The notes below the pieces were generated by a model that saw nothing but the letters and a program-made list of their open reading frames with translations, made no database searches and had not been told where the DNA came from. 64,000 nt of DNA from assembly GCF_009870125.1 (NCBI RefSeq), contig NC_046683.1, forward strand, positions 52,405,869 through 52,469,868, in the 5' to 3' direction. This DNA is from Drosophila pseudoobscura. Lineage: Eukaryota; Arthropoda; Insecta; Diptera; Drosophilidae. Positions 24,969 through 36,991 of this stretch are shown piece by piece (position 1 is the stretch's first letter; the number at the start of each line of letters is the position of its first letter). Both the position numbers and the translations under genes were made by a program.

Positions 24969-27273
24969 ATGGAAATGCATCGTTTACCTCTACCTGAATT
25001 GCGAGACGACAAACACAGACACAAGCAGTGCAATGGGAACGAAAACAGCAACCGATTTCGGCCGCCCAAGTACAAGGGCCGCTTGTCGCAAGGCGGGTAC
25101 GTGGCCGTGGAGAACAACAATGGCGCCAACAACAGCCAGTCGCTGGGATCCTGCAGTGCCCACAACAGCTCCAACATCGCCCATGCGATATCGTTTCGGG
25201 GTGTGGAGTTTCCGGATGCCAATACACTGCCGGCATCGCCGAATGTCCAGCAGGATGCCAGCAGCACAGATTTCGGCGACCAGAGCCACTTCGAGCTGTG
25301 CTTCGAACGTCTGGCCAAGCTAGGCGAGGGATCCTTCGGAGAAGTGTTCCAGGTGCGCGACCGGTCTGACGGTCGACTGTACGCAGTGAAAATCTCGAAA
25401 CAGCTGTTCCGCGGCGAGCAGTACCGGGCCGAGCGGCTGGAGGAGGTGCGCAGGTACGAGGAGTTCTCCGGCCACGAAAACTGCATCCGATTCATTCGGG
25501 CCTGGGAGCAGTACGATCGCCTGTACATGCAGATGGAGCTGTGCCGCGAGAGCCTAGAGCAATATCTGCTGCGGTGCCAGCAAATTCCAGAGGAACGCAT
25601 CTGGCACATCCTGTTGGACCTCCTGCGCGCTCTCAAGTCACTGCACGACCGGAATCTCATCCATTTAGACATTAAGCTGGACAATGTGCTCATCGGAGAG
25701 GACGACGAGACGTGCAAGCTGGCGGACTTTGGCCTCGTCATCGATGTGGACAGAGCCAACAGTCAGCATGCCACTGAGGGCGATTCTCGGTACATGGCCC
25801 CCGAGATCCTGCAGGGCCAGTTCTCAAAGGCAGCGGATGTCTTCAGTCTGGGCATCGCCATGCTGGAGCTGGCCTGCTACATGGAGCTGCCCTCAAACGG
25901 ACCGCTCTGGCATGAGCTGCGTCGCGGCATCCTGCCCGAAGAGTTCATTGACAGTGAGTACACCAGATGTACATCCACAGTAGGGTTGGGCAAACATTGC
26001 TCATTTTGGTGAACATGTTCACTTGTTCTTTTTTGAGTAAGTGAGTCAACTCACTCATATTGCTCACTTGCGCTCTTAAATTGCTCAGTTACTCACTTGC
26101 TCAGTTGCTCACTGAGCAGTTGCTCACTGGCTCAGTTGCTCACTCAGTTGTTCACTATTCATGCACAGATGGTTCCAAATTTCAATATACTTTCGAATTA
26201 GCGACATACTGAATTTTTGAAAGAGTAAACAGCTTTGCCGGTAATACAAAAAGATTGAAGTAAACGCAAATAGGAGCAACAGCTGCCAGATCGCAATATG
26301 CCCTTTGAGGAGCAAAATTGCGCAAAAACTGAGTAGAGAACAAGTGAACAACAAAGAACAAGTGAACAACAAAGAACAGCTTGGAAGGAATATGTTCAGT
26401 TGCTCACTTAAGTGAACAACTCTTTTTTGTTCACTCACTCATGAGCAACACAACACTAACCCACAGTGGATTCAAAACGGTGTGTAAGCCATGGCTTGTT
26501 CGTATTCGTCTAGAAATATCCCAGGAGCTACAGTTGGTCATCAAGTCCATGATGATGCCGGATCCAGCGGCTCGGCCAACCACAGACACACTGTTGTCCC
26601 ACCCGAAGCTACAGAGAATGCAGGAGAATCAAAAGTCATTGATAACTGTCAGTAATCTGGTATGAAATCGTGTGAGGACTGCCATTAAATCATTGAATCT
26701 CATTCGTAATCCTTTCTAGTCGAGGAGCTTTCGCAAGTCACGGCGCGTGGTCTATGGAAAAGTGTGCAATTGGAAATCGTTCGCCTACCGATGTCTCTTT
26801 TATCTCCTGGAGATCTTGCATCTGTATAAGCCGATCTCCCCCTCCCAACCCACCATAACGCCAGCACCCTCCTCCCCAACCACATTCCTAGCCGCAGTAC
26901 CGCGTGTCGAGTTTCAGCTGGTTGGATCCACGCCCATAACCAATCGAGATTGCTATGCCTCCGACTTTTTAACCGGCGACGATGAACTAGAGCTATCAAA
27001 GCAGGAAACGCCGCATGTAATAAATTCCACGCCACTAAATCACAACCAGGGCAAGTCCCGCCTAGACTCGTCCAGGAGAAGGTGAGTAGGAGCATCCAAA
27101 AGATGCAAGCTAGATGATTAGTAAGACTATCATAATCTTTCAGTTCACTGGGAAAAACCATCCCAACCTTGGAGCTTGACAGTCCCTATTCAAATGTTGC
27201 GTCGCTCAAATTATTTGAAACTTCTTCGTTTCGGCGCAAGAAACTATTTGTGCTGGACTACGACGATGAGTGA
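24969..27273 (+). CDS. Myt1: Myt1 kinase (membrane-associated CDK1-inhibitory kinase)
   Basis: Exons 24969-25953, 26514-26659, 26720-27081 and 27144-27273 join in frame to about 540 residues, near the size I recall for fly Myt1. The kinase domain spans about residues 109-370: glycine loop LGEGSFGEVF (118-127), VKIS lysine 141, catalytic HLDIKLDN (232-239, WEE-family style), DFG 253-255 and GDSRYMAPE (271-279). C-terminal to the kinase is a short hydrophobic stretch (AYRCLFYLLEILHLY), possibly the membrane association segment, then a Pro/Ser/Thr tail. By family knowledge it phosphorylates CDK1 on Thr14/Tyr15 at ER/Golgi membranes and restrains mitotic entry. An upstream in-frame ATG at 24873 overlaps the promoter motifs and was rejected. 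Intron 1 carries a MITE-like insertion. The polyadenylation signal is at 27542. Confidence 0.92.
25983..26462. mobile_element. MITE-like element in Myt1 intron 1
   Basis: A 480-bp insertion with imperfect terminal inverted repeats. The left end starts GGGTTGGGCAAACATTGCTC and the right end, reverse-complemented, starts GGGTTAGTGTTGTGTTGCTC. It is flanked by ACAGT on both sides (25977-25981 and 26463-26467), a likely target duplication. Near both ends are arrays of TTGCTCACT/GAACAAGTG words, so each end is internally repetitive and the two are complementary. The interior has no transposase. The terminal sequence resembles non-autonomous hAT elements, but the superfamily is uncertain. Without it the intron would be only about 75 bases. 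Confidence 0.7.
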
Positions 27274-27639
27274 AGATCGGAGGGAGGACGATCGATGGAA
27301 ACGGAATGAATTTATTATACAAAAACAATATATCAGTTCTCAAACGGTAAACCAGGTACATATGGCAACATCGTATATCGTTAAATATATTTAGTGTAGT
27401 TGTAGACTTTAGTGTTGTACGAAAATTAATAGATTTAGGCATACAGTTGTGTAATGTTAATGCTTCTTTAGAAGAACTTGTTGAACTTGAACATATAATC
27501 ATGTGATATATATACAAAATGCGATTTGAAAAGTTACAAAAAATAAACAGAAAAAAGCTGAAGTTTATGATCGAATGAGACCTTATGGAAAAAGCATCAG
27601 TGTGAGCGACAGAATATGCTTTAGATGCGTAGCGGTGCT

Positions 27640-28190
27640 ATTATACATATTTCTCGTTTTTGATATTCCTTCGAATATGACTAGCTAGATAGAACTTTCA
27701 GCCCTGCCCACATAATTTTATGCCATTGATGAATAAATTTTTTACAAGATTAACTACTTGTAAGTACTCTCATTTATTGTATTTGTCTAAAACAAGGTTT
27801 AAACAAAAAAGTTCAACAAAAAAACATCCGCAATGTTGTCAATGTTGCTGGTATTTGAAGACATTTTGCTTCTCAACCGAAGTATGGGCATTTTTATACC
27901 CTATTTATGTAATTTAATATAAAGATCCTGTTTTCCAAACTGTTTTTAAAACATTATTAATAAAGGAATTTTCTCAAATTTATATGTTTAAGACGTATTC
28001 ATTTAGTTGATTAGTTTCCTGCATATCCTGATCCAAATCCAAATACTCATTATTGGTCTCCATAAGAAGACAATAAACTGCAAAATATCGTTGAAACGAG
28101 ATTAAAACAGAGCTCGACTAGTTTCTGCATTAATTAGAGCCTGGAATGGTAAAAATTTCCGCAAAATTTCTATAATATCCTTTTACCTAG
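27640..28190. repeat. About 600-bp dispersed repeat, copy 2 (downstream of Myt1)
   Basis: Shares ordered blocks with 24270-24820: TCGTTTTTGATATTC, GACTAGCTAG, CATAATTTTATGCCATTGAT, TTTATACCCTATTT, TTAGTTTCCTGC, TGGTCTCC..AAGAAGAC, CTGCAAAATATCGT, GACTAGTTTCTGCA and GAGCCTGGAATG, in the same orientation. The promoter-module end is decayed (CAGTGTGAGCGACA at 27600). Copies 1 and 2 therefore flank Myt1 as direct repeats. Confidence 0.75.
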
Positions 28191-28193
28191 GGT

Positions 28194-28692
28194 ATGCAGA
28201 ATGTTGACAGTGTTGCGGGAATGCTGCTCGATTCTCGGCACATGAGTCTGGCCCAAATATGGGCTAGTAATTAATACATATTTAATATGTTAGGTATGGA
28301 CGAGTATCACTTCCCTCCAATTGGCAGAGATGACCAACACAACGTTTGGAAGGCACTGGCAATTGCTTTATGCCGGATTGATGGAACGCATACCGAACCG
28401 TTTATATGACTGTGGCAACGCTGAAAGTCCAGCAGATAAGAAGCGTGGAGATCTATTGCGCCCTGAGGAAGGTACTGAAGGTTTTGCAAGGCCGAAACCT
28501 TGACCAGTACCTAATGGCCGTTGTCGCCGATGGATGCTATGTTCTACGCCGCCCAGAGATATCCAGTCCTGTACGACATTATCCATTTACGAAAGAGAAT
28601 GTTGGAGCATTACGACCATTGGGATACTGCCTTGACGGACCTGTATTTTAATCGCATTTATTTTTGGACGATTTTCAATGGCTGAGAGCAAA
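28194..28692 (+). pseudogene. Unrecognised broken coding remnant
   Basis: Consecutive protein-like segments occur in shifting plus-strand frames: MQNVDSVAGMLLDSRHMSL from 28194, MDEYHFPPIGRDDQHNVWK from 28297, VATLKVQQIRSVEIYCAL from about 28408, then YPVLYDIIHLRKRMLEHY through FWTIFNG, ending in TGA near 28690. Each is followed by a stop in its own frame and continued by the next frame, as expected of one coding region broken by small indels. No convincing introns bridge the breaks. I do not recognise the family. It begins exactly where repeat copy 2 ends. Confidence 0.5.
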
Positions 28693-29170
28693 CATTGCGT
28701 CGACCCGTATTAACTACCCGGTTCGTAGTTTGGCGGTATATTTAAAACTAAGTTTATATGGATATAGTATTATATGAGGTGAACATAAAATTCATATTTA
28801 AACTAACTTATCAGTACCAATTTTAATAGTAGTTAAACGGTCGCGACAGGGATCCGGATGCGGATGTGTCGTGTTAATATTCGCCAATAATTGGTCATAT
28901 TCACCCTAAGTCGATATCAAGTACAGTAAAAGTACATAATTTTAAAGTATAGAATGATACTCATTGGTGCCGACCAATTCAAAGAGAGCCTTAACCGATT
29001 CAGAGAGAGCGAGAAAGAAAATCGTAGAGCCGGCAGAGAAACGGTCTGTCCGGTTAGTCTCAGTCCCGATAACACAAAATCTATCGTTTATGAAAATCCC
29101 ACACTTTTCAACACTGGAGGTCGCACATGTTGCTGCCAGCGAGGTAAACAAATATAAATAATTGAGTAAA

Positions 29171-30001
29171 ATGGCCAGAAAAAAGACCCCCAAGAAGAAA
29201 GTTGAAGTCGTCTTCGATACCGAGAAGCGCAAGTAAGTATGATCAGTCAGAACATCCCATTCTACTAATTTCTGCTTTCGTAGAGAGTTTTTGACTGGCT
29301 TCCGAAAACGGAAGAACGAGCGCCGCACACGCGCCAAGGCGGAGCTGACGAAGAACCTCAAAGACGAGCGTATACGTATCAGGCAAGAGGTTAAGGAGGG
29401 TTTCAAGCACCTCAAGAAATCCTATGAACCTCTGAAAGAACTCACCGAGGCGGACAAGGCCGGGGAGGAAAAGCAAGAGACCTACGAGGATGACGAAGTT
29501 CAGGTTAAAATCGTAGAGCTGTCCACCAATGACCTTGCAGCACATGGAAACATGATCGGCGCCAACACGGGTGAGGAAAGCGAAGAAGAAGAAAAGCAGT
29601 CGGAAAGCGAAGTGGAGGATACAAGCCGGCCCGATCGGATACCCGGCATGGACTACGACCCAAGTGCACGCAAACGCAAAGCGGCACCGGCTGCAGTGGA
29701 GCCAAAGGCCAAGAAACCGGCCCATTCGGATGATCCGGACATTAGGAGCAAAAAAGATCTCGACAAGTTGATGAAGACCAAAACCCTGAAGAAGATGCAC
29801 AAGAGCAAAGTTTTCAAGCAGAAGGAGCGTCTGGACAAGCAGGTCAATCTGAAGAAGGCCAAGCGGAACCACAACAATACCATCAAGAGCGTGCCGAAGC
29901 ATCAGCGGAAGAAGCTCAAGTACGGTGCCGGCCAACCGACTGTCTACAGCAAGGGCCGCAAGTTGAACAAAAAGGAGATCCGACGTCAGCGGGGCGACTA
30001 G
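29171..30001 (+). CDS. vito: Viriato, Nol12/RRP17-family nucleolar protein
   Basis: Two exons (29171-29232 and 29284-30001) encode 259 residues. The N terminus (MARKKTPKKKVEVVFDTEKR, then EFLTGFRKRKNERR) is the diagnostic Nol12 box, followed by a long charged helix (KAELTKNLKDERIRIRQEV), an acidic Glu/Ser patch (about residues 115-135), and a very basic C-terminal region with several bipartite nuclear/nucleolar signals ending in KKEIRRQRGD. The family binds RNA in the nucleolus and supports rRNA processing; fly viriato is linked to nucleolar integrity and Myc-driven growth. It converges with scrawny. AATAAA lies at 30107-30112. Confidence 0.93.
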
Positions 30002-30962
30002 ACAGCACTATACACCATTTGTTGTTTGTTTGGTTTGCCTATAAAATCTAGATATCTAACATAGTTTGGTTTTACGGTTTATTTACTATTACACACTAGT
30101 TGATGAAATAAACTGTTTAATTTCTAAAATAATTTTGCTAATACGCCGTCACCGTCACCGGCTCCGTCTCCGGTCGCACACTTTTGTTCATAGGTATATT
30201 CATACTTGTATTATAGTATATATATAAATTATATCCAACATGCGTATTATTTGGGGGTTTATTAACAGTGGGGGCGCGGCGCCATCTATGCTCATCAGGA
30301 TATCGTTCCTAGTGTGCTTGTTCTGCTCTCTTTCTCTCTCTCTCTCTCTCTCTCGATAAATAAAAGGGCGCGCCATTTAAATTATACTCAAGTTTCTCTG
30401 TGGTTTTAATCTAAACTCTCATTGTATGTTATATATGTACAAATTGGGTTGTTTTTAGTCTCTTAAAGGTAATTGGGTTGCTTTATTTTCCATCATTTGC
30501 AGCTCATTTATATAGTATTTAAGTGGTTGTTTGTTGTTTTTTTTTTGCAAAGATTAAGGGCCGGCCATTTTTTTAAAAAATGTTTTGCGATAATTTTTTT
30601 AGACGCTGCATATGCCGAACGTAATCTTTTAGAACACAATAAATATATATATATAAAATGCCATACACGGGGATCTCGTATTTCTTTTTCTTTCTTTCTT
30701 TTCTCTTAAAACTTAATCATTCGTTTAATGGGTAGGGTTTGGTGCGCACTTTAGGGGGGTAGGGGTGTAGACGGCGCAACAGTTATGCTCTAGCTTATAG
30801 CTTACAAGTCCTATTCTAAAACATGTTCAATCAGCAGTTCAAAAAAAAAAAATAAAAACTCATCCGAACTAGCAATCGAAATCCAATAACAAATGCACAG
30901 GCGCCAGCAGCAGCAGCAGGAGCTGCAGCAGCATCCGCGTCCACATCGGCCACAAGTGGCAG
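30002..30962. other. Convergent 3' region between viriato and scrawny
   Basis: Holds the viriato 3' UTR end (AATAAA at 30107) and the long scrawny 3' UTR on the minus strand (possible AATAAA complements at 30482-30487, 30258-30263 and 30078-30083). If a distal site is used the two transcripts could overlap tail to tail. It also has a CT tract near 30330-30352. No coding exon was seen. Confidence 0.5.
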
Positions 30963-33900
30963 TTAGGATGAAGACTGCTGTGACTGCTGCTGCTGTTGCT
31001 GTCCCGTCGGCTGCCGACGGTTAAAGACGCCACCGGAGGCCAGATGACGCTGCAGGGCCCGCTGCTGCTGGAACTTGGCGCCACCGGGTCCACCGAACCG
31101 ATTGTATTTGAACTTGTTGCGCTGCTGGAAATTCTGACGAAAGTTCTGATTGTGGTAACGCGGGAAGCTGCCACCGCCGTTGCTTGACTTGTGCCAGCGC
31201 TTTTGGCTCTCGTACTCCTGGAATGGATTATAGCCGGGCGTGCTGCTGTTGTAGGCCTTTGCCGTTGCGGATTTCACTTTGCGCTGCCGTCCGCGATCCA
31301 TTTCGTTCTCCTCCTCATCGTCGTGGTCGTGCTGTCGCTGCTCACGAGCCTCCGCCACCAGCTTACCGAAGGGAAACAAGAAAATAATCGAAATTTGGTA
31401 AGTAATTGCTTCTCCGCTTCAAGGATGAGGGCAGAGGGCAGAGGGCAGGCCGTAATGAAGCTTATGCAGATGAGATAGCCACAAAGTTAACAAGAACAAT
31501 GGAAATGGGATGCTAGTAGGTAATAAATGGCTTGCATCAAACACACAAAAAGTTCGACAGTTGTTTTTTCTTTTCTTTTATTTTTTGAGTTCAAAGTTTT
31601 TCTGGCAAAACGGTAACGGGCACGGTTGAACTTTATAGCAAAAGAAACAGGGCTCTGCGGGAACAGGAGACAACAGCAGTCAAATCATAAGCTTCATTGC
31701 ACACACACAGGCACACACATAAACACCAGATGGAGATTGGGGGGGCGGGATTCTTTGGGAGAATTACCTAGGCTCTCGGCCGCAACCTCAGGCGCAGGCA
31801 ACTCAACGGTTCTTGAACCCATTTTCGGGGGGCCGAGCATTGAAGATCTGTCCAACGGATGGATGGATAACTTCAAAGCAATCACAGACTATATTCGTAT
31901 TCGTATTCGTATTGAGAAGGATTTGATTTGCCGCGCCTCCTACCGGGTATCCGGTTCGGTTGCGCCAGCGACTGTCGTTGCCGTTGCCATGGTGTGATTG
32001 CTACTGCCACTGCCACTGCTACTGCTATTGATACTCCCACTGCCACTGCCACTGCCACTGCTACTGTCGATGTTGATTGCTGATGCGACGACGCCTTCGT
32101 TGCCGCCGCTACCATCCATCCACATCCACATTGCTGTGACCAGCTATCCGTTTCGCACAAACCAACTCAAAAGTCTAAATGAATCGGGAAGGATACAAAA
32201 ATCGTGTGGAGACAAATGGAAAGCAAAATTACAAACAAGTTTCGTTTTTATTAGAAATGCAACACGCATCAACCACAACCCAAGTGAGAAGTGCATGCAG
32301 GAAGAGATAGAGATCGGATCAGAAATGGAAGGGCCACCACAAGAATTTTTGTTTTTATTGTTTTTTTTTTTTTTGGGATTTGTTAGTGGATTAGTTGGGC
32401 CACAGAGCCCGCCGGTTCTACGAGCACGCTCTTGTGTTCACTTACCTCCTTCTCCAGTTCCGCTGGCTTTCCGCTCCAACTAAGGACCGAGGCGGAGCCG
32501 TAGCCGCGATGCGTCTGCTTCAGCAATTCGTTCACGACATTCCCATTGGTTGAGGCCTCGCTCTGGTAGCCATTACCCACGCGTGGCTGTTGCTGTGACT
32601 TGACGGCGATGCCATTGAGCAGCTTCTGCCGTTTGGCGCCAGGTGTTGTTGAGGACTTGGCAAAGGGATTACGAGGGTTTTTAGCTGGCGTTGACACCAC
32701 CTGGTGCTGCTCCTCCTCATCTTCATCGTCGTCATCATCTTCATCTTCATTGTCATCGTTGCGGGTGACTTTCCAGATGCCCGTCTTAGATTTAATGACG
32801 GCCGGCGAGGGTGGTGTCTTGGGAGAAGGCGGGGCTTTGCTTTGTGTCAGCGATTGTGACTGTTTCTGTGGCTGCCAGCCGTTGGTCAGCTTGCTATTCT
32901 CCTCTTCCTCATCTGCATCTTCATCATCGCTGTCGTCGATGGCTGGCGGTGGTGGTGGCTTGTGTTTGGCTTGATAGTTGTTGAGGCTCTTGAATATCTC
33001 GTCTATGGCATCAGTCTTTTGTTTGCTGCTGTTGTTGTTGTTGTTAATGTTTACCAACGATGCGGCGGACGCAGAGGCGGACGCCAATGACGAGGAGGAG
33101 GATGTCGCCAAAATAGTCTTGGCTTTGCCCAAGCCATTCCCATTGGTAAGGCTTCCTCCGTTGGTCTTGGTGTGACCATTGACATGACCCGGCTGGGGGT
33201 CCGAGTCGCTTGAATCCGAATCGCTGCGGCGTTTTCGTGGATTCGGCAGTGGCTCATCCTCCTCGGAGGCCGACTCGTACGGCACCAGGCTCTTGAGTGG
33301 CGTCTTGAGTAGACTCTTAACGAGATTGGTCTTGACTGAGCTCTTTAACGGAGTCTTTGGCTTGTCGCTGCTGTCCTCCGTCATCTTGGGCATGCTGGGC
33401 AGCTGTGCCGTCGGCCTGGCCGTTGCTGTTGCCGTCGCCGTCGCTCCGTCTTCACTGTCCTCATCCTCGGAGGATATTGGCAGATAATGTTGCTGGTGCT
33501 GTAGTTGGTTTACCGATTTGTTGTGGTTGCTGTTGCTGGCTGAGGAGGAGGAACTTTTGTTACCATTTGCAGTTGTAGATGGAAAAGCTTCGCCTTTATT
33601 GTATGCGCCAGCCAGTGGAGACTTCGCGTGCGGAGGCTCCTGAAACTTTCCGGTCCCCACTTGGAGACCGTTCTGTTGTGGGTGCTGCTGCTGCTGCTGA
33701 TGCTGCTGCTTGAACTGAATGGCAGTCTTCTGGGCATTGGAACTACCAGTGGCATGGCCATTGCTATATCCATTGATACCGCCTGGCGGCAGCTGGGGAC
33801 CAATGAAACGTGTATGCGTGGGTGAGGAGGAGGAGACTGTGGCTGGGACAGCCACTTGACTGTGGCCATTGGTCAGACGCAAGCCATTGCTCTTGAGCGG

Positions 33901-36900
33901 AGTGGTCTGTGACAGATCCAGCTCGTAGAACATGATGTAGGCGTTGGTGTTGCACACACTCTGCATGGCAATGGGGCGCACGTAGCTGTCATCAAAGTTG
34001 TAGTAGCTGCCCGACTCGGTCATACCGATGGCCGTATAGTGGCCGCAGTGCTGAGAGACTCCCAGGTGTGTGACCATGGAGACGAGGCGGTAGGTAAGCG
34101 GCTGGGCGGCAGCCGCCGGCGAGCGGGCAGCAAACCTACTCAGGTCAATGCGTGGCTTGAAGCTGATCGTCTTGGTCAGCTTGTTGCCGATCATCGAGAA
34201 GCGCTTCAGCTGGATGCACAGCGTGATGGGGGCCCGCTCCAGGCTGAACTGTTTGGTGGCCGAGACCTGCAAGTGGATTAAAGATTATAAATCAACCACA
34301 AGCACTCCTAACTCTTTCTAAATGTCGGACTCACCTTCTTTTTGCAGCCCTCACACTTGTATCCCATGTCTTCGAGTCGCTCCCTCGAGAAGTAACCGTC
34401 GAACGCCTCCTCGAGCGTGTCCGACTTGCGTATATCGAGCAGAAGGTCCTGGAAGTGCTGGAAGGTGATTGAGACGTGGCTGCAGCTGAGGCAACGCACC
34501 TCGCTGCGCAGGTAGCCACCGAATATCTGATTCAGTGGGGTCGTCTCCTTCACCAGCTGATCTAGCTCCTTGAAGTTGCGGAAACGCATCAAGTACGCCT
34601 TCTCCATGGCCTCCACCAGGAAGCGCAGGAACTCGTGTGCATCCTCCTGCCGTCCCACCACCATGTGCTTGCAGATCTGCTTCAGCTTCGAGTAGATGTG
34701 GAACGGACGCATGGCCGACTGGCAGGACTGCGTCGACTGTAGTGTCTTGGCCATGGCGCAGATGATGCAACCGCCATTGGACTCGGTTATGTTGCAGTTC
34801 TCCAGATGCGTCTGCTCCGAGACGAGCCAGTTGGCCAATGCGGGTATGTGGAAGAGGGCCTGCAGCGTTGAGTTAAGGTAGCAGGTGTTGCCCACATTTA
34901 TCATGCCCGTGCCGACCTGCCACTTGCGCTCCGATTGCTTCCACCCGATCCTGATGTTCTCTCGGGGATAGAGGACGCGCTTTGGTTTTGGCAGCTCGTT
35001 GGGACTGGGACCCGATTGGGTGGACTCTGACTGGGTCAGCTTGCGATGGCCATTATTCCCATTGTCTGCGAATAAACCAGCAAATTGATTGAGCACACGC
35101 CAGAGAATTTTAAAAAGGAGGAGCAGTTTGAGGAGCAGTTTGAGGAGCAGTTTGAAAAGTAGCCACAGGCCAAAACTGTCCACAATTATCACAGTCATTG
35201 TGCATTGAGCACTCTGCTCATTGAAAAGATTCTTTACTCGTTCCGCGCTTGCTTGCTACTAAAATTACAACTATGACAAGGTGGCCAGGGAAGACCAGTA
35301 GAGGTGGATGTTAACATCGATGTCATCGATGGTTGGGTGTCCACAGCAGACATCGATGTTTTTTCTCAAATATCGATATTTTTCTATATAGTATAGGGGG
35401 AAACTGCTGACACACACAGGCACACACACACATATGGTCACCTGTGTGGTACGCCATGGTAGATAACAGCGAGCGAGTGTCAGCGTTTCACTTCTCGTTA
35501 GAGAATCGGACACTGCGTCGACTCAGACACTAGTGCCATCCCCCTCTGTCCTATGCAAATCGAAATGCCACGAGCACGAGTGTTGCCAACTCAATTTTTG
35601 GCGCGACTTGACAGTGGTTGTTGTAGCCACAACACTGCTCTGCTCTGCTCCCCTTTGTATTTGTTGGCCAGGCTGAGGCATTGACCAGACCCAGACCAGA
35701 CCGACCTCATCTTATTACAGCGTCGCCTTGTATTGTCTTTGTATTAACTTCCTGCTTGAGGCAGCTGAGCGAATGCCAGCCAGCAGCATATGTGTGGGTG
35801 TGTGTGAGAGAGTGAATCACGCATTTCGCAATTGCTCTTTTACTTTTTTCTCCATTCATTCATATAAGCAACGTTGCAGAAGACAAAAATGCAACGCATT
35901 TGCAAAAAGAAAAAAATTAAAAAAAAAAATACTATTGCTAGCACAGCATCAGGCCATATGTGTGTGCAAAAAAGGAGCATACATATTTACATAGAGAGGG
36001 GGCCGCCGCCTCGTGCGGATGTTTGCCGCGACGGCAGCACGTTTTTTTATTCTCGTACTGCTCCGCCTTCAGCTGCCGATTCGGCAATTCAGAACTAGCG
36101 TAGTAAGCTCTCTCCTCTCTGCTTGCCACTTCTTGCTGCTGACTGCCTGTCCAACTCACTCTTTGCGGTGTTGTACTTGTTTTGCTTTTTCACATTTCTT
36201 TTCACACTGTTTACACGTACACCACCCAATCTCTCTCTCCCACAATCACACACACGGACAAACGCCAATGTATACGCACGCAACAAAAAGTACAGGTATG
36301 CTGCTTGCGTTGGCCGCGCTGCCGGCGCCGCTGTCGGCAAACTGCAGCAAAGCCAAGAGTGTAAAAATTAAAGCGGAAAAACCACACACACGTGATTCCC
36401 TCTGACCAGGCCATAGTTTTGGCTAAAATAAACATAAAATATATGTACACATGCATGTATTTCTGTGTGTGCTTGTGTCTGTCTACCAAAACCAAGAGAC
36501 GCACATGGAAAATTTTTCAAATTGCGACACAAAGAAACATAAGAGAGAGAGAGAGACACGGATACGGAGAAAACCAACTACTAAGCGATTGGGGCAACTT
36601 CTCTTCCCCCTCTTCGTCGTCTCCTACGCTACTCACCGTGTCCATTTGCTCCCACAACTTTGCTGTTGCCAAAGTTGCTCCCGTTGCAGCTGCTGCTGTT
36701 GTTGTTGTTGCTGGGTTGCTTGATGACTATGTACTTGTTCTTCAACTGCTCCAGCACCGAGTCGTGGTAGTTGGGGACCTCCTCGTACTCGATTTTGGAC
36801 ATTAGAATCCGCTTTGCATACGCACTGACAGCAATTTGATTATGCATTTCAGAGTCAGAGTCGTCGCCGCCGCCTCCGCCGGTTTTTTTGGCCTCGTCAG

Positions 36901-36991
36901 CAGCCCTGCTGCCGTTCCCGACGCCAAGCGATTCGCGGAGCGCAGCGTTGACGACATTCGCCGTTTCGCATACAGCCATCGAAACGGGCAT
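30963..36991 (-). CDS. scny: Scrawny, USP36-type ubiquitin-specific protease
   Basis: Minus-strand exons 36991-36637, 35065-34335, 34266-32446 and 31361-30963 join in frame to about 1101 residues. The Cys box is in exon 2 ([12 protein letters not shown], Cys about 180), with zinc-knuckle-like CSC and CEGC pairs. The His box is in exon 3 (QHCGHYTA...YNFDDSYV). After the protease come a long disordered region (poly-Ser, Gln, Asp/Glu runs) and a basic C-terminal segment, [20 protein letters not shown]. By family knowledge it removes ubiquitin from histone H2B and immune and Myc-pathway substrates, supporting stem-cell maintenance and nucleolar function. The last intron is joined through an AAG acceptor at 31362, the least certain junction. 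Intron 1 contains an in-frame alternative ATG (35198) and DRE sites. Confidence 0.92.
35118..35153 (-). repeat. 12-bp tandem repeat encoding Lys-Leu-Leu-Leu
   Basis: Three perfect copies of GAGGAGCAGTTT (plus strand). On the scny strand, in the frame that continues into exon 2, each reads KLLL. It sits in scny intron 1, or in an alternative first coding exon starting at 35198. Confidence 0.8.
35316..35378 (-). promoter_or_regulatory. DRE cluster in scny intron 1, possible internal promoter
   Basis: Three CATCGATG-type sites (about 35315, 35324 and 35351) and a perfect palindromic TATCGATA (35371-35378) lie 120-180 bases upstream of an ATG at 35198. That ATG is in frame with scny exon 2. DREF sites like these mark housekeeping promoters in flies, so an alternative scny start is plausible. 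Confidence 0.5.

Noticed and set aside
24827-25759. 310-codon antisense frame over Myt1
   Set aside because: Shadow of the Myt1 coding frame; Ser/Arg-rich with no family resemblance.
29243-29935. 230-codon antisense frame over viriato
   Set aside because: Leu/Phe-rich shadow of the Lys/Glu-rich viriato frame.
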